A stretch of 64,000 nucleotides of DNA from Rhynchosporium graminicola (lineage: Eukaryota > Ascomycota > Leotiomycetes > Helotiales > Ploettnerulaceae): the NCBI GenBank assembly GCA_900074885.1, contig FJUW01000033.1:124001-188000 (forward strand), read 5' to 3'. Below the pieces are notes generated by a model. It saw only the letters and a list, made by a program, of their open reading frames with translations. It searched no databases and was not told where the DNA came from. Made by a program: the position numbers and the translations under genes. Shown piece by piece: positions 46,632 to 59,406 of the stretch (positions within the stretch are counted from its first letter, which is position 1; every line of letters begins with the position of its first letter).

Positions 46632-48660
46632 NNNNNNNNNNNNNNNNNNNNNNNNNNNNNNNNNNNNNNNNNNNNNNNNNNNNNNNNNNNNNNNNNNNNN
46701 NNNNNNNNNNNNNNNNNNNNNNNNNNNNNNNNNNNNNNNNNNNNNNNNNNNNNNNNNNNNNNNNNNNNNNNNNNNNNNNNNNNNNNNNNNNNNNNNNNNN
46801 NNNNNNNNNNNNNNNNNNNNNNNNNNNNNNNNNNNNNNNNNNNNNNNNNNNNNNNNNNNNNNNNNNNNNNNNNNNNNNNNNNNNNNNNNNNNNNNNNNNN
46901 NNNNNNNNNNNNNNNNNNNNNNNNNNNNNNNNNNNNNNNNNNNNNNNNNNNNNNNNNNNNNNNNNNNNNNNNNNNNNNNNNNNNNNNNNNNNNNNNNNNN
47001 NNNNNNNNNNNNNNNNNNNNNNNNNNNNNNNNNNNNNNNNNNNNNNNNNNNNNNNNNNNNNNNNNNNNNNNNNNNNNNNNNNNNNNNNNNNNNNNNNNNN
47101 NNNNNNNNNNNNNNNNNNNNNNNNNNNNNNNNNNNNNNNNNNNNNNNNNNNNNNNNNNNNNNNNNNNTATTTCTCTCTATAAGGAATCTTAAGAATTACT
47201 AGCTAAGTAAGAAGCTATCTAGTCTCTAGGTAGGACTATACTAAGTCTTAGCTAAGATTAGATACTCTTATAAGCTAGATTTACTCCCGGGATCTTCTAT
47301 TTATAATATATTCGCTCCTGAATTACTCTTTAAGAACTCGGATAACTTATTACTAAGCTAAGAGTTATAAAACCTACTCCTAGAGGTTATCGCTACTTAA
47401 GAAGAGTAGGAGTTATAAGATATACTTACTATATAGCTTCTAAGAGGTAATCTAAAGTATTAAGTTAGCTAGCTAAGTTACGACTTAGATCTAACTTAAT
47501 ATAACGCTTCTGACTTAATAAGTACTTTATATAAGCTTAGAGACTTCTATACTACTAACCTAAGTAAACCTAGACTTCCGCGTAAACTAGATTAGTAGAT
47601 TAAGGCTTAAGAAGATAGAATAAATAACTATAATTACTTAGAGGATAATAAGCTATTATAGTTATTAGTATTAGAATTTATTACTAAAGATAATCCCCTG
47701 ATTATACTCTATAATAACGCTATATCTAAAACTTTACTTCTTTAACTATTTCTATTTTACTAGCTTTCTCTTCTAAGTTCTTTAGAGCTCTTAGTAATTC
47801 TAGAATATCTAGAACTAGAACTATTATATTTAACTTCTTACTTAAATCTATTAATATAGCTCTAGTAATAAACTAAGTATAATAGCTAATCTTACGAGGT
47901 TTCTTCTTTAGAGAAAGTCCGAGAGTATCTAGATCTAACGCTATCTCTAAACTAGAAAGTAAATTCCTCTTTCTCTTAGTATTAGATATTATAGCTTTAA
48001 ATATAGCTTTCTTTATAAATTCCTATATAATACTATTTAACTTCTTTATCTGCTTTAATACTATTTATATTATTAACTTAGATTTCGCTGAATCTATTAT
48101 TAAAAGATCTAGATCTTATATTATATTAATATTATACTAGTATCTAAGGATTTAAGATCTTAACTTATTATTTTAATAAACTCTAACTCCTTAAATACTT
48201 TCTCTATAGAACGCCTTAAAGCTTAAGTCTTTACTAATTATATAGTAGTAAACTCTAATATAATAGTAAGAATAGTAGATTTCGTAAGATAATAGATCCG
48301 ATTAATCGCCTTATAAGTAGCTATAATACTACCCCGATTTAGCTCCGCGTCCTTAGCTTCGCTACTAAGAAGTAAACTAGATAAAATAGTATACTTTATA
48401 TTAATATAATTAGATAACTATAATACGTTAGTATATATAATTATATTTATATTTAAGTAACTTATATACTTATAACTACTCTTTAATACTAAATAATACT
48501 TATAAAGCTTAGAGTTAAGCTTATTAAATAAGTATAAGAGTTCTAAAATAGGAGTATTATTATACTTTATCTTAAGGAAAGCGCGAATATATCGTAAGTA
48601 ATATATACAATACGCCGCCGAAAGAGCACTAGTAGGAACTAGTAAAAGCACTATAGGAGT
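45660..48660 (-). pseudogene. Accessory open frame of element B, antisense to its pol
   Basis: Between the integrase end and the 3' LTR, the minus strand reads as the same protein seen in element C. The part LSAAYCIYYLRYIRAFLKIK lies near 46580 (and again near 48620 in the repeated segment). A frame of 77 codons remains open at 46376-46609 and, identically, at 48418-48651; it starts with GTG, not ATG. The real region is about 1 kb once the duplicated contig end is removed. No domain recognised. Confidence 0.5.
46632..47167. other. Assembly gap of 536 N
   Basis: A run of N in the accessory region of element B. The flanking sequences overlap, so no sequence may be missing. Confidence 0.95.
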
Positions 48661-48719
48661 TAGTATTATAGATCCGTGAAACCCCTATATTATACTTAAG
48701 GACTATCCTTAAAACTAAA

Positions 48720-50332
48720 ATAAGAAACTTACTTATATTAAGAGAAGAGTTAATTAGGTCGATTAATATATAAGATTATAGTAGACTACTATAGTAGTTA
48801 GTAATAATACTTACTATAGGAGCTATATCGTAGTCTAAAGAGAATAAACTTATAAGTTAAAGTAGTTATTATAGTTAAAAAGGAAAAGCTCTAATATTAA
48901 TAAACCTCTTCTTTTATATACTTTACGCTCTACTTAAACTCGACTCTTATTATAAATAAATAAAGTAAATACCGCTTATCGCCCGATTTAGAAGCTATAA
49001 CTAATATAGTACTATTATAGCGATATAACTAGTTAGAACCTAATAAAGAATTTACTATTACTAAAGAGTAGCTAGCGCTTATTACGCGAATATCGACGAA
49101 AATAGTTATAATAAAGACTAATTCTAGTATAAACTATAACCTTCCGAGCTTAGGGTTAAGCTCTTCTTAAGGGAGGAGTAATATAATAATAGATTATCTG
49201 AATATTATATAAGAAGAAGGATAGATAATAGGGCCTAAGTTTATAGGTATCCCAGTAGAACTAGTATTCGACCTAGTATAGTATCGGACTAGTACCGGTA
49301 TATATATATAAGGTACCTTATACTCTATCTCTCTTCTTCTTTCTTTCTTATCTTTTTATTTTCTTTATAGTAGACTATATAAGATCGCTCTTAGCCTCCC
49401 TACTTGTTTATTCTTACTTATATACCGCCTTGAGTCTTGTATTATTATAATTTCGAGATACTTCTAGTCTACTAATAGTACTACTTTCTCGGGATCTAGC
49501 TTAATTCCGTTAGTAATAATAATATATCTAAGGTATTTAGTCCGAGTAATATAGAATTCGCTTTTCTTAATATCTACTTAGAGTCTAGTATCTATTAAGC
49601 GTCCTAATACTAATTTAATATATTCTTTATATTCCTAGAGCGTTTCCGAATATATAAGAATATTATCTAAGTAAGCTATATAGAAATTATCTAAGTAGTC
49701 TAGTAATATATTATTTATATACTACTAGTATATACTAACTCTATTATAGAGCTTAAAAGATAATATTTTATATTTATAAGATCTGAAGCGAGTTCGGAAG
49801 ATAATATATTCCTCGGATTCGGGGTCTATATAGATATAGTTAAATACTATTTAGATATCTAGTTTAGTAAAGATTACTACTTTAGATATATAAGTTAAGA
49901 GCTTATCGATCTTAGGTATTAGATAAGAATCCTTTCGAGTAATTATATTAAGCTTATAATAGTTAATATAGAAGCGTAATCCTTTATTAGCCTTCTTAAT
50001 AAATAATATAAGTAATATAAAGGGACTTTAGCTAGATTTAATAAATCCCTTATCTAAGTTCTCTATAAGGTACTTCTTAATTACTTATAGTTTATCTATA
50101 GATTACTAATATAAAAGCGAATATATATTAAGTAAAAGTTCTTCTAGAATAATTTTATAATTATATAAGTAATAAAGCAGAAGAATATTAGAATCCCGCT
50201 TAGAAAAAGCTTTCTTAAGAGTATAGTATTATTCTAGTAGCTTTTCAGCTATAAGTCGTTTAGTATCAGAATCCTTAGGAGAGTTACTATTTAGATAGTC
50301 TTATAAGAGGTAGTCTATCTTATAGATATTAA
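48720..50332. repeat. 1613-bp segment repeated after a single N (50334-51946)
   Basis: Bases 48720-50332 recur from 50334 to 51946, with only one N at 50333 between them. The segment includes the end of element B, its 3' LTR and part of the RT of element C. It is probably an assembly artefact. Confidence 0.85.
49182..49449 (+). repeat. 3' LTR of element B
   Basis: A 268-bp LTR preceded by the purine-rich AAGGGAGGAGTAATA tract used to prime plus-strand synthesis. It is followed by ATTTC, which matches the target duplication to the left of the 5' LTR. A second copy at 50796-51063 is part of a duplicated contig end. Confidence 0.88.
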
Positions 50333-53300
50333 NATAAGAAACTTACTTATATTAAGAGAAGAGTTAATTAGGTCGATTAATATATAAGATTATAGTAGAC
50401 TACTATAGTAGTTAGTAATAATACTTACTATAGGAGCTATATCGTAGTCTAAAGAGAATAAACTTATAAGTTAAAGTAGTTATTATAGTTAAAAAGGAAA
50501 AGCTCTAATATTAATAAACCTCTTCTTTTATATACTTTACGCTCTACTTAAACTCGACTCTTATTATAAATAAATAAAGTAAATACCGCTTATCGCCCGA
50601 TTTAGAAGCTATAACTAATATAGTACTATTATAGCGATATAACTAGTTAGAACCTAATAAAGAATTTACTATTACTAAAGAGTAGCTAGCGCTTATTACG
50701 CGAATATCGACGAAAATAGTTATAATAAAGACTAATTCTAGTATAAACTATAACCTTCCGAGCTTAGGGTTAAGCTCTTCTTAAGGGAGGAGTAATATAA
50801 TAATAGATTATCTGAATATTATATAAGAAGAAGGATAGATAATAGGGCCTAAGTTTATAGGTATCCCAGTAGAACTAGTATTCGACCTAGTATAGTATCG
50901 GACTAGTACCGGTATATATATATAAGGTACCTTATACTCTATCTCTCTTCTTCTTTCTTTCTTATCTTTTTATTTTCTTTATAGTAGACTATATAAGATC
51001 GCTCTTAGCCTCCCTACTTGTTTATTCTTACTTATATACCGCCTTGAGTCTTGTATTATTATAATTTCGAGATACTTCTAGTCTACTAATAGTACTACTT
51101 TCTCGGGATCTAGCTTAATTCCGTTAGTAATAATAATATATCTAAGGTATTTAGTCCGAGTAATATAGAATTCGCTTTTCTTAATATCTACTTAGAGTCT
51201 AGTATCTATTAAGCGTCCTAATACTAATTTAATATATTCTTTATATTCCTAGAGCGTTTCCGAATATATAAGAATATTATCTAAGTAAGCTATATAGAAA
51301 TTATCTAAGTAGTCTAGTAATATATTATTTATATACTACTAGTATATACTAACTCTATTATAGAGCTTAAAAGATAATATTTTATATTTATAAGATCTGA
51401 AGCGAGTTCGGAAGATAATATATTCCTCGGATTCGGGGTCTATATAGATATAGTTAAATACTATTTAGATATCTAGTTTAGTAAAGATTACTACTTTAGA
51501 TATATAAGTTAAGAGCTTATCGATCTTAGGTATTAGATAAGAATCCTTTCGAGTAATTATATTAAGCTTATAATAGTTAATATAGAAGCGTAATCCTTTA
51601 TTAGCCTTCTTAATAAATAATATAAGTAATATAAAGGGACTTTAGCTAGATTTAATAAATCCCTTATCTAAGTTCTCTATAAGGTACTTCTTAATTACTT
51701 ATAGTTTATCTATAGATTACTAATATAAAAGCGAATATATATTAAGTAAAAGTTCTTCTAGAATAATTTTATAATTATATAAGTAATAAAGCAGAAGAAT
51801 ATTAGAATCCCGCTTAGAAAAAGCTTTCTTAAGAGTATAGTATTATTCTAGTAGCTTTTCAGCTATAAGTCGTTTAGTATCAGAATCCTTAGGAGAGTTA
51901 CTATTTAGATAGTCTTATAAGAGGTAGTCTATCTTATAGATATTAATAAAGAATAATTCAGAACTTTTATATTTTATATTAAAGTAAAAAGCTATAATAC
52001 TAATTTAGTAAATCAGAACTAGTTTCTAGATCCTTAGAAGTTAAAAGGAGTACTTATAGTAAGGTTTTAGTATAAGTATCTTTCTTAATAAATTCGAAGC
52101 GGGAAAGAGTTCAGATTCTTTAGTAATAAGCGGAAATAAGTTAAATAATAAGAATAATATATTAATATATTATATTATTACTATTTAGTATAATTAGTAT
52201 TAGTCTAGCTAGTTTATAGCTAAGTCCTGCGCGTTAGCGTCGATTTAATAAGATCGATTAATACTAGGTTTATAAAGTAATAGAATTATAATTATCTCCT
52301 TATTATATCGGAAAGTAGCTAGATAGCGTTCCGATTATAGTAGCTTATAGTAAAGCGTATCTAGCTTAACTTGAAATTATCGTATCTATTTAATACTAAT
52401 AATTATATCTTATTATCCTAAATCGAGGAGAATAAAAGAGTAATTATAAATATACTTATTATTAATAGAAAAGTATAAACGTATAAAATAAGTAATATAA
52501 GTTCTAATAGATTATTAGAAACTATATATTAGAATAGAATAAGGCAGTAGCTCGATTTTAATACTAAGAGCCCTTAATAATTATCTAGTAAGAGTATAAT
52601 TAATAAATAGATAACTATTCGCTCTAGTATCGATTAGGCTATTTATAGAGACTCTTAGCTCGTTTATACTAACTATAGTCGAGTATATGAATTACTTACC
52701 TCTTATTAGGGAGTTAAAGTTAAGATTAGAGAGATTATACTTATATAGACTTAGGAAAGAGTTTTTATTTAAGCCTTATCGTTTCCTTTTAGTATTAGTC
52801 TAAATTCGGAGAGTATATCTTCTACTACTTCCTTAGCTATTCTCTTCTCTTTCGGAAATTCGTTAATTAATTAAACCTTAAGCGAGTTAGAGTAGTCTAG
52901 CTTAATATAATTAAGCTATCTATAACTATAATACCTAAGGGGTTTTTCAGTCGAGGTAGTAAGGTATTTTAGCGCGAAGAGAGTACTAGCTTATACTAGG
53001 GTAGAAGTATATATATATAGTATAGAAGTAGTTTATTAAGGAGCTAAGCTTAAGGACTAGTAAGAGGTAGAACTAGTAGAGGTCGTAGTAGTAATAGTAG
53101 GCTTATAGTACTATACTAAAGTAATAGCTTTCTTAGGATAAGTATATTCTAAGTTATAGCGACGTTTAGTATTAAAAGAAAGTAAGGATCTAACTATAGA
53201 AGCGTAATCCTTATTTTATATTAGTTTAATAATAAGAATTAAAGCACGTAAAGATAATATAATCTTATCTTATATATAGAAGAATTACTCTTTCTTTTTA

Positions 53301-53936
53301 ACTTTACTTTAGATAGTAGCGCTTTAAAATCGATTACGAAACTTAGCGAAAGTCTCGCGTATATAACTAAGTTATTATATTTCTAAGTAGTAGAAAGCGT
53401 TATAGTAGTTATCTTCCTCTAAACTAGTAAGAAAGTTCTCTTCTAATAAGAAGATTATTTTATTACTAGTTTTAAACTTATTAGCGAAATACTAAAGTAT
53501 AAGATACTCCTTAGCTAATCTAGTAACTAGCTCTTATATAAGAACGCGCTAGGAGAAGTCTATAAGGTAATAGTTAGCGTTTATAGCTAGCTAGTCTCGT
53601 ATCGATACTCTCTATTAGAAGAAGATAAGGTCCGATCTATTATCTAGAGGTAGGATTTTCTTAGTAAAATAAGACTTCTTAGGGTATAACTCTACTAATT
53701 TAGCGCCGGGAGAAGAAGATAGTTTATTAGGAATAGTATCTTCTCTCTCGGTATTATATATTAGAATAGAGTTTATTAGCTTATTAAACTCTAGAATACG
53801 CGGAGATTATAGTATTAGTTCTAGTAAGAGAGTCGAAGATAAGCGAGGGACTCCTATAAGGAACTTATCTTATACGGAGATCAGTTTATCTATAGTATCT
53901 TCCAGAGAGTTATTCTTTTTCTTCTAGTCTACTAAT
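49450..53936 (-). mobile_element. Ty3/Gypsy element C, right part (minus strand)
   Basis: It resumes after element B with the target duplication ATTTC and the reverse complement of RT, including the complement of GIELDPEKV near 49480. It then runs through RT, protease and gag to 53936. Its 5' LTR is not reached because element D is inserted in gag. The stretch 50334-51946 repeats 48720-50332. Confidence 0.82.
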
Positions 53937-54204
53937 TATGACGATAGCTTATCTGAATATCATATGAGAAGAAGGATAGATAATAGGGCCTAAGTTCATA
54001 GGTATCCCGGCAGAACTAGTATCTGACCCGGTATAGTATCGGACTAGTACTAGTATATATATATAAGGTGCCTTATACTCTATCTCTCTTCTTCTTCCTT
54101 TCTTATCTTTTTATTTTCTTTATAATAAACTATATAAGATCGCTCTTAGCTTTCTTACTCGTTTATTCTTACTTATATACTACTTTAAGTCTTATATTAT
54201 TATA
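53937..54204 (+). repeat. 5' LTR of element D
   Basis: A 268-bp LTR starting TATGACGATAGC and ending TTATTATA. The preceding bases CTAAT should recur beyond element D if insertion was clean, but that point lies outside the window. Confidence 0.85.
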
Positions 54205-57200
54205 TTAAATAAAAAGATTAAGATAGCTAGAGATAGCTTACTATAATATCTTACTACTAAGTTAGTTATTCGATAACTACTTATATATAGCCGAGATATT
54301 AGAGATCTCTCGGATAATTATAAATCAGGGTTTAATTTAGCTTATTATAAATAATATAATAGAGAAAGTCTTCGCTAATACTCTTTTAATAACTCTCTTA
54401 GTATAAAGGAATTATAGATAGATTTTGAAGAAAGTATAATAAATACCCCGGAACTTTAACTTTTATATATCGCTATCGAAATAGCCCTAATATACCTCTT
54501 TTTAAGCTACTATTATAGCTCTTAACTAATAAACTAAAGACTCCTCTAATTCTAGGGGGACTTGACGCGACCCCCTTTACTCTACCTCTGAATCTAATCT
54601 ATTATACCTTTTCTTACCTTAAATATCTCTTACCCTAGAGAATATTAATATCTTATTAAGGAAGTACTAATTAAGAGAGAAAGGAAAATAAAAGCGAAAT
54701 TTACTAAGAGTATAATCGCTAAGTACTCTTACTACTATAGGTAACTCGAACCTGATCTATTCCCTCTTATAACGATTAGCGGACTAGAAGGAAAAGAATA
54801 ACTCTCTAGAAGATACTATAGATAGATTAATCTTTATATAAGATAAGTTCCTTATAAGAGTCTCTTGCTTATCTTCGACTCTCTTATTAGAACTAATACT
54901 ATAATCTCTATATATTCTAGAGTTTAATAAGCTAATAAACTCTATTCTAATATATAGTACTAAGAGAGAAGATACTATTCCTAATAAACTATCTCTCTCT
55001 CTTAGCGCCGAATCAGTAGAGTCACGCCCTAGGAAGTTTTATCTTACTAAGAAGATCCTGCCTCTAGATAATAGATCAGATCCTACTTTCCTCTAATAGA
55101 GAGTATTAATACGAGACCGGCTAGCTATAAACGCTAACTACTACCCTATAGACTTCTCCTAGCGCGTTCTTATATAAGGGCTAGTTACTAGATTAGCTAA
55201 AGAGTATCTTACGCTTTAGTACCTTACTAACGAGTTTAAAACTAGTAATAAAATAATCTCCTTATTAGAAGAGAACTTTCTTACTAGTTTAGAAGAAGAT
55301 AATTACTATAACGCTTTCTACTACTTAGAAATATAATAACTTAGTTATATACGCGAGATTTTCGCTAAGTTTTATAGTCGATTTTAAAGCGCTATTATCT
55401 AAAGTAAAGTTAAAAAGAAAAAGTAGTTCTTCTATATATAAAATAAGATTATACTATTCTTATATGCTTTAACTCTTATTATTAAACTAATATAGAATAA
55501 GGATTATACTTCTATAGTTAGATCCTTACTTTCTTTTAATACCGAATATTATTATAACTTAGAATATACTTATCCTAAGAAAGCTATTACCTCAGTATAG
55601 TACTATAAGCCTACTATTACTACTATAACCTCTATTAGTTCTACTTCTTACTAGTCCTTAAGCTTAGCTCCTCGATAAACTACTCTTATATTATACGTAT
55701 ATACTTCTACCTTAGTATAAGCTAGTACTCCTTTCGCGCTAAAACGCTTTACTACCTCGACTAGAGAACCCCTTAAGTATTATAGTTATAGATAGCTTAG
55801 TTATATTAAGCTAGATTATCTTAACTTATCTAAAGTTTAATTAATTAATAAATTTCTAGAAGAGGAAAGAGTAGCTAAGGAAGTAGTAGAAGATATACTC
55901 TCCGAATCTGGACTAATACTAAAGGGAAATAATAAGGCCTAAGTAAAAACTCTTTCTTAGGTCTATATAAGTATAATCTCTCTAATCTTAATCTTACCTC
56001 CCTAATAAGAGGTAAGTAATTTATATACCTGATTATAGTTAGTATAAATAGGCTAAGAGTCTCTATAAATAGCCTAATTAATACTAGAGCGAATAGTTAT
56101 TTATTTATTAATTATACTCTTACCGGACGACTATTAGGGGCCCTTAGTATTAAAATCGAGCTACTATCTTATTCTATTCTAATATATAGTTTCTAATAGT
56201 TTATTAGAACTTATATTACCTATTTTATATATTTATACCTTTCTATTAATAATAAGCGTATTTATAACTACTCTTTTATTCTCTTCGATTTAGGATAATA
56301 AAATATAATTATTAGTATTAAATAGATATAACGATTTCAGGTTAAGCTAGATATACTCTACTATAAGCTACTATAGTCGGAACGCTATCTAGCTACTCTC
56401 TAATATAATAAGAAGATAATTATAACTCTACTACCTCGTAAACCTAGTATTAATCGATCTTACTAAATCGATACTAATACGCGGGACTTAGCTATAAACT
56501 AGCTAAACTAACGCTAATTATACTAAATAATAGCGATATAGTATATTAATATATTATTCTTACTCTTTAACTTATTTCCGCTTATTACTAAGGAATTCGA
56601 ACTTTTTTCTACTCTAACTTTATCGAGAAAGGTACTTACGCTAAAACTCTACTATAAGTACTCCTCTTAACCTCTGAGGATCTAGAAACTAGTTCCGATT
56701 TACTAAATTAGTACTATAGCTTTTTACTTTAATATAAAATATAAAAGTTCCGAATTATTCTTTATTAGTATCTATAAGATAAATTACTTCTTATAAGACT
56801 ATCTAAATAGTAACTCTCCTGAAAATCCTAATACTAAATAACTTATAGCTAAAAAGCTATCGGAATAGTATTATACTCTTAAGGAAGCTTTTTCTAAGTA
56901 GGATTCTAATATTCTTCTACTTTATTACTTATACAATTATAGGATTATCTTAGAAGAATTATTACTTAATATATATTCGCTTCTATATTAGTAATCTATA
57001 GATAAACTATAAGTAACTAAAGAGTACTTTATAGAGAACTTAGATAAGGGATTTATCGAATCTAGTTAAAGTCCCTTTATATTACTTATACTATTTATTA
57101 AGAAAGCTAATAAAGGATTACGCTTTTATATCGACTATTATAAGCTTAATACGATCACTCGAAAGGATTCCTATCTAATACTTAAGATCGATAAGCTCTT

Positions 57201-57811
57201 AACTTATATATCTAAAGTAGTAATCTTTATTAAACTAGATATCCGAGTAGTATTTAACTATATTTATATAGACTTTAAATCCGAGGAGTATATTACTTTC
57301 CGAACTTGCTTTAGATCTTATAAATATAAAGTATTACTTTTTAAGCTTTATAAAAGACTTAGTATATACTAGCGATATATAAATAATATACTATTAGATT
57401 ACTTAGATAATTTCTATATAGCTTACTTAGATAATATTCTTATATATTCGGAAACGCTCTAAGAATATAAGGAATATATTAAATTAGTACTATAACGCTT
57501 AATAGATACCGGACTCTAAGTAGATATTAAGAAAAGCGAATTCTATATTACTTAAACTAAATACCTTAGATATATTATTACTACTAACAGAATCGAGCCA
57601 GATCCTGAGAAGGTAGTACTATTAGTAGACTAGAAGTACCCCGAAACGATAATAGCTATAAAATCCTTCTTAGGATTCTATAAGTTCTATTATTAATTTA
57701 TTCGGAATTTTAGCTTTATCGCTAAACCTCTCTTAGTACTTACTCGGCTTATAGTACTATAGAATTTCACTAATAATTATAAGAAGTCCTTTAACGATTT
57801 ATATTAATAGC
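53937..57811 (+). mobile_element. Ty3/Gypsy element D, interrupted by element E
   Basis: A same-family element inserted in the gag region of element C. The 5' LTR (53937-54204) is followed by gag (to about 55810, with RIPped zinc knuckle near 55775-55815), protease near 56080 and RT at about 57010-57700, including YLDNILIYSE near 57420. It breaks at the start of RNase H where element E begins. RIP is strong. Confidence 0.85.
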
Positions 57812-59406
57812 TATAACGCTTGCTCTAGAAAGGTCTCAAAACTACCTGAGTAATAAGACCTCATATTACTATGAATATAAAGTAGTAAGAATCACTTAAG
57901 AATCTATAACTAAAGAGTAAAGAAATAGAGAGAGAAGAGAAGTATATATATAAAAAGAGGCCCCTAAACTCTACTTATATAATCTCGCTTAGTAGTAAGT
58001 GTTTCTACTAATAGGGAGAAACCTCTAAACCTAACTAGTCGTCATACTACCCCCCCCTCCGAAAAAAGCTCGCCCTCGAGCGTTAGTCTATTTCCTTATT
58101 ACTATTAAAGTAGTTGTAATTATCAATTCTATCGTAGAAAGCTTTCAGCTAATCAGGTAGTTTAGTAGGAGGTCTAACTTACGTTAAGTTATTAAAGTAG
58201 AATTATTATAGCTTAGCGAGAGCGTATTTAACGTCTATAGCGTTATACTATATGAGATCGACATTTTGATTTAACTAGGAAACTTAGTATAAGAGGCTAT
58301 TACGCTACTTACAGCACGTAAGTATATCTTCGATCTCCTATTTATCGTTACTAGTAATATTAATAAGTAATAGCGTTAGTAAGGTTTATCTTAGTAAGAA
58401 GTTATTTAAATATTTCCGTAGCTTAGCAGCAGGGAATATATTATATACTTTTATACTAGTAAGGAGCTCTAGACAATAAGAGCTTCCGACCTTTTTAATT
58501 ATACGAAAGGGTCTATTAGTCAGGAAGTCGAGTTTTTTACTAGGTTAAATACTCGTAAAGTAGTATATATCTAGCTAGATAAAGTCGTCTATAGTAAAGT
58601 CGACTTTATAGCGTAAGCGATTATAAGATTAAGATATCTTAGCTTAAGTATATTAGAGGCTTAATTAAGTAGTAATCTAAGCGTCGCGTAGATAATTAGC
58701 GTAATCTAGAGCTTACTAAGTATTCAACTTATCAGTAAGCGTAGCAGAATCAGGTAGGTCTTTCTAATTCTAATTAACGCGAGGTATATATCTATAAATA
58801 ACTTCAAAGAGTAAGAGACCTCTAAGGGATTCGTAAAAGAGAGTTATCTAGATATAGTTTATAATAGGTAAGAATTCTGACTAGTCGTCTTAATAGTAAG
58901 AGATAAAAGGTCGTAATCTACGTTAGAGATATTAGTTATAGATCTCTATTTAGCTATCTATTTATAAGTAGTCTACTACAGAAAGCTATCTTTTAGTACC
59001 GAGAATCGTAATAACTATAATCTAAAAACAGGAAACGAATTAAGGCCCTCTATTAGAGGTAATTATTAATAGAGCTCCGAAATAGCGGTATACGTAGTAT
59101 AAGTAAAGCTTTATAAGGTCGCGCGTATCGGAGGTCTTTCGGTATAGAATACTAATTACTTATTTACTAAAACAGTCGATAAATATAAGAACGTTATTAT
59201 AGCTATATTTATCGCGGTTAAAGCTATAGTAGTCGATTATAATATACTCCTATAGATATAATAGTATAAGTAGAGGTTAGAGGAGGCCCGGTTTCTTATC
59301 ACGCGGCACTTAAATTCGTTAGTAAGTATAATAGTTACAGTAGTACTAGTTAATAGTTAAAGCGATTCCGTACTACTAGTATTATAATACTAGTAGTTAT
59401 AAGGTC
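57777..59406. repeat. 1630-bp segment repeated after a single N (59408-61037)
   Basis: Bases 57777-59406 recur at 59408-61037, with one N at 59407 between them. The repeated segment covers the D/E junction, the LTR and the integrase of E, which cannot plausibly have been duplicated at exactly this N by biology. Confidence 0.85.
57812..58046 (-). repeat. 3' LTR of element E
   Basis: About 235 bp. Read on the minus strand it starts TATGACGACTAGTTAGG right after the polypurine tract and ends GCAAGCGTTATA. The termini resemble those of the A-D LTRs, but the body does not. Confidence 0.75.

Larger units (their letters stand above)
39631..49449 (+). mobile_element. Complete Ty3/Gypsy element B, inserted in element C
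   Basis: It has both LTRs (39631-39898 and 49182-49449) and is flanked by the direct repeat ATTTC (39626-39630 and 49450-49454), the 5-bp target duplication expected of a Ty3/Gypsy integrase. The order is gag, protease, RT, RNase H, integrase, so it is Ty3/Gypsy, with a further antisense frame before the 3' LTR. As assembled it is 9819 bp, but a 536-bp gap and a 1506-bp repeated contig end are inside. Removing both gives about 7.8 kb. It is heavily RIPped and therefore not autonomous. Confidence 0.9.

Noticed and set aside
48720..51946. Biological tandem duplication of the element B/C junction
   Set aside because: The copies are separated by a single N and end exactly there, as at three other N positions, so an assembly fault is far more likely.
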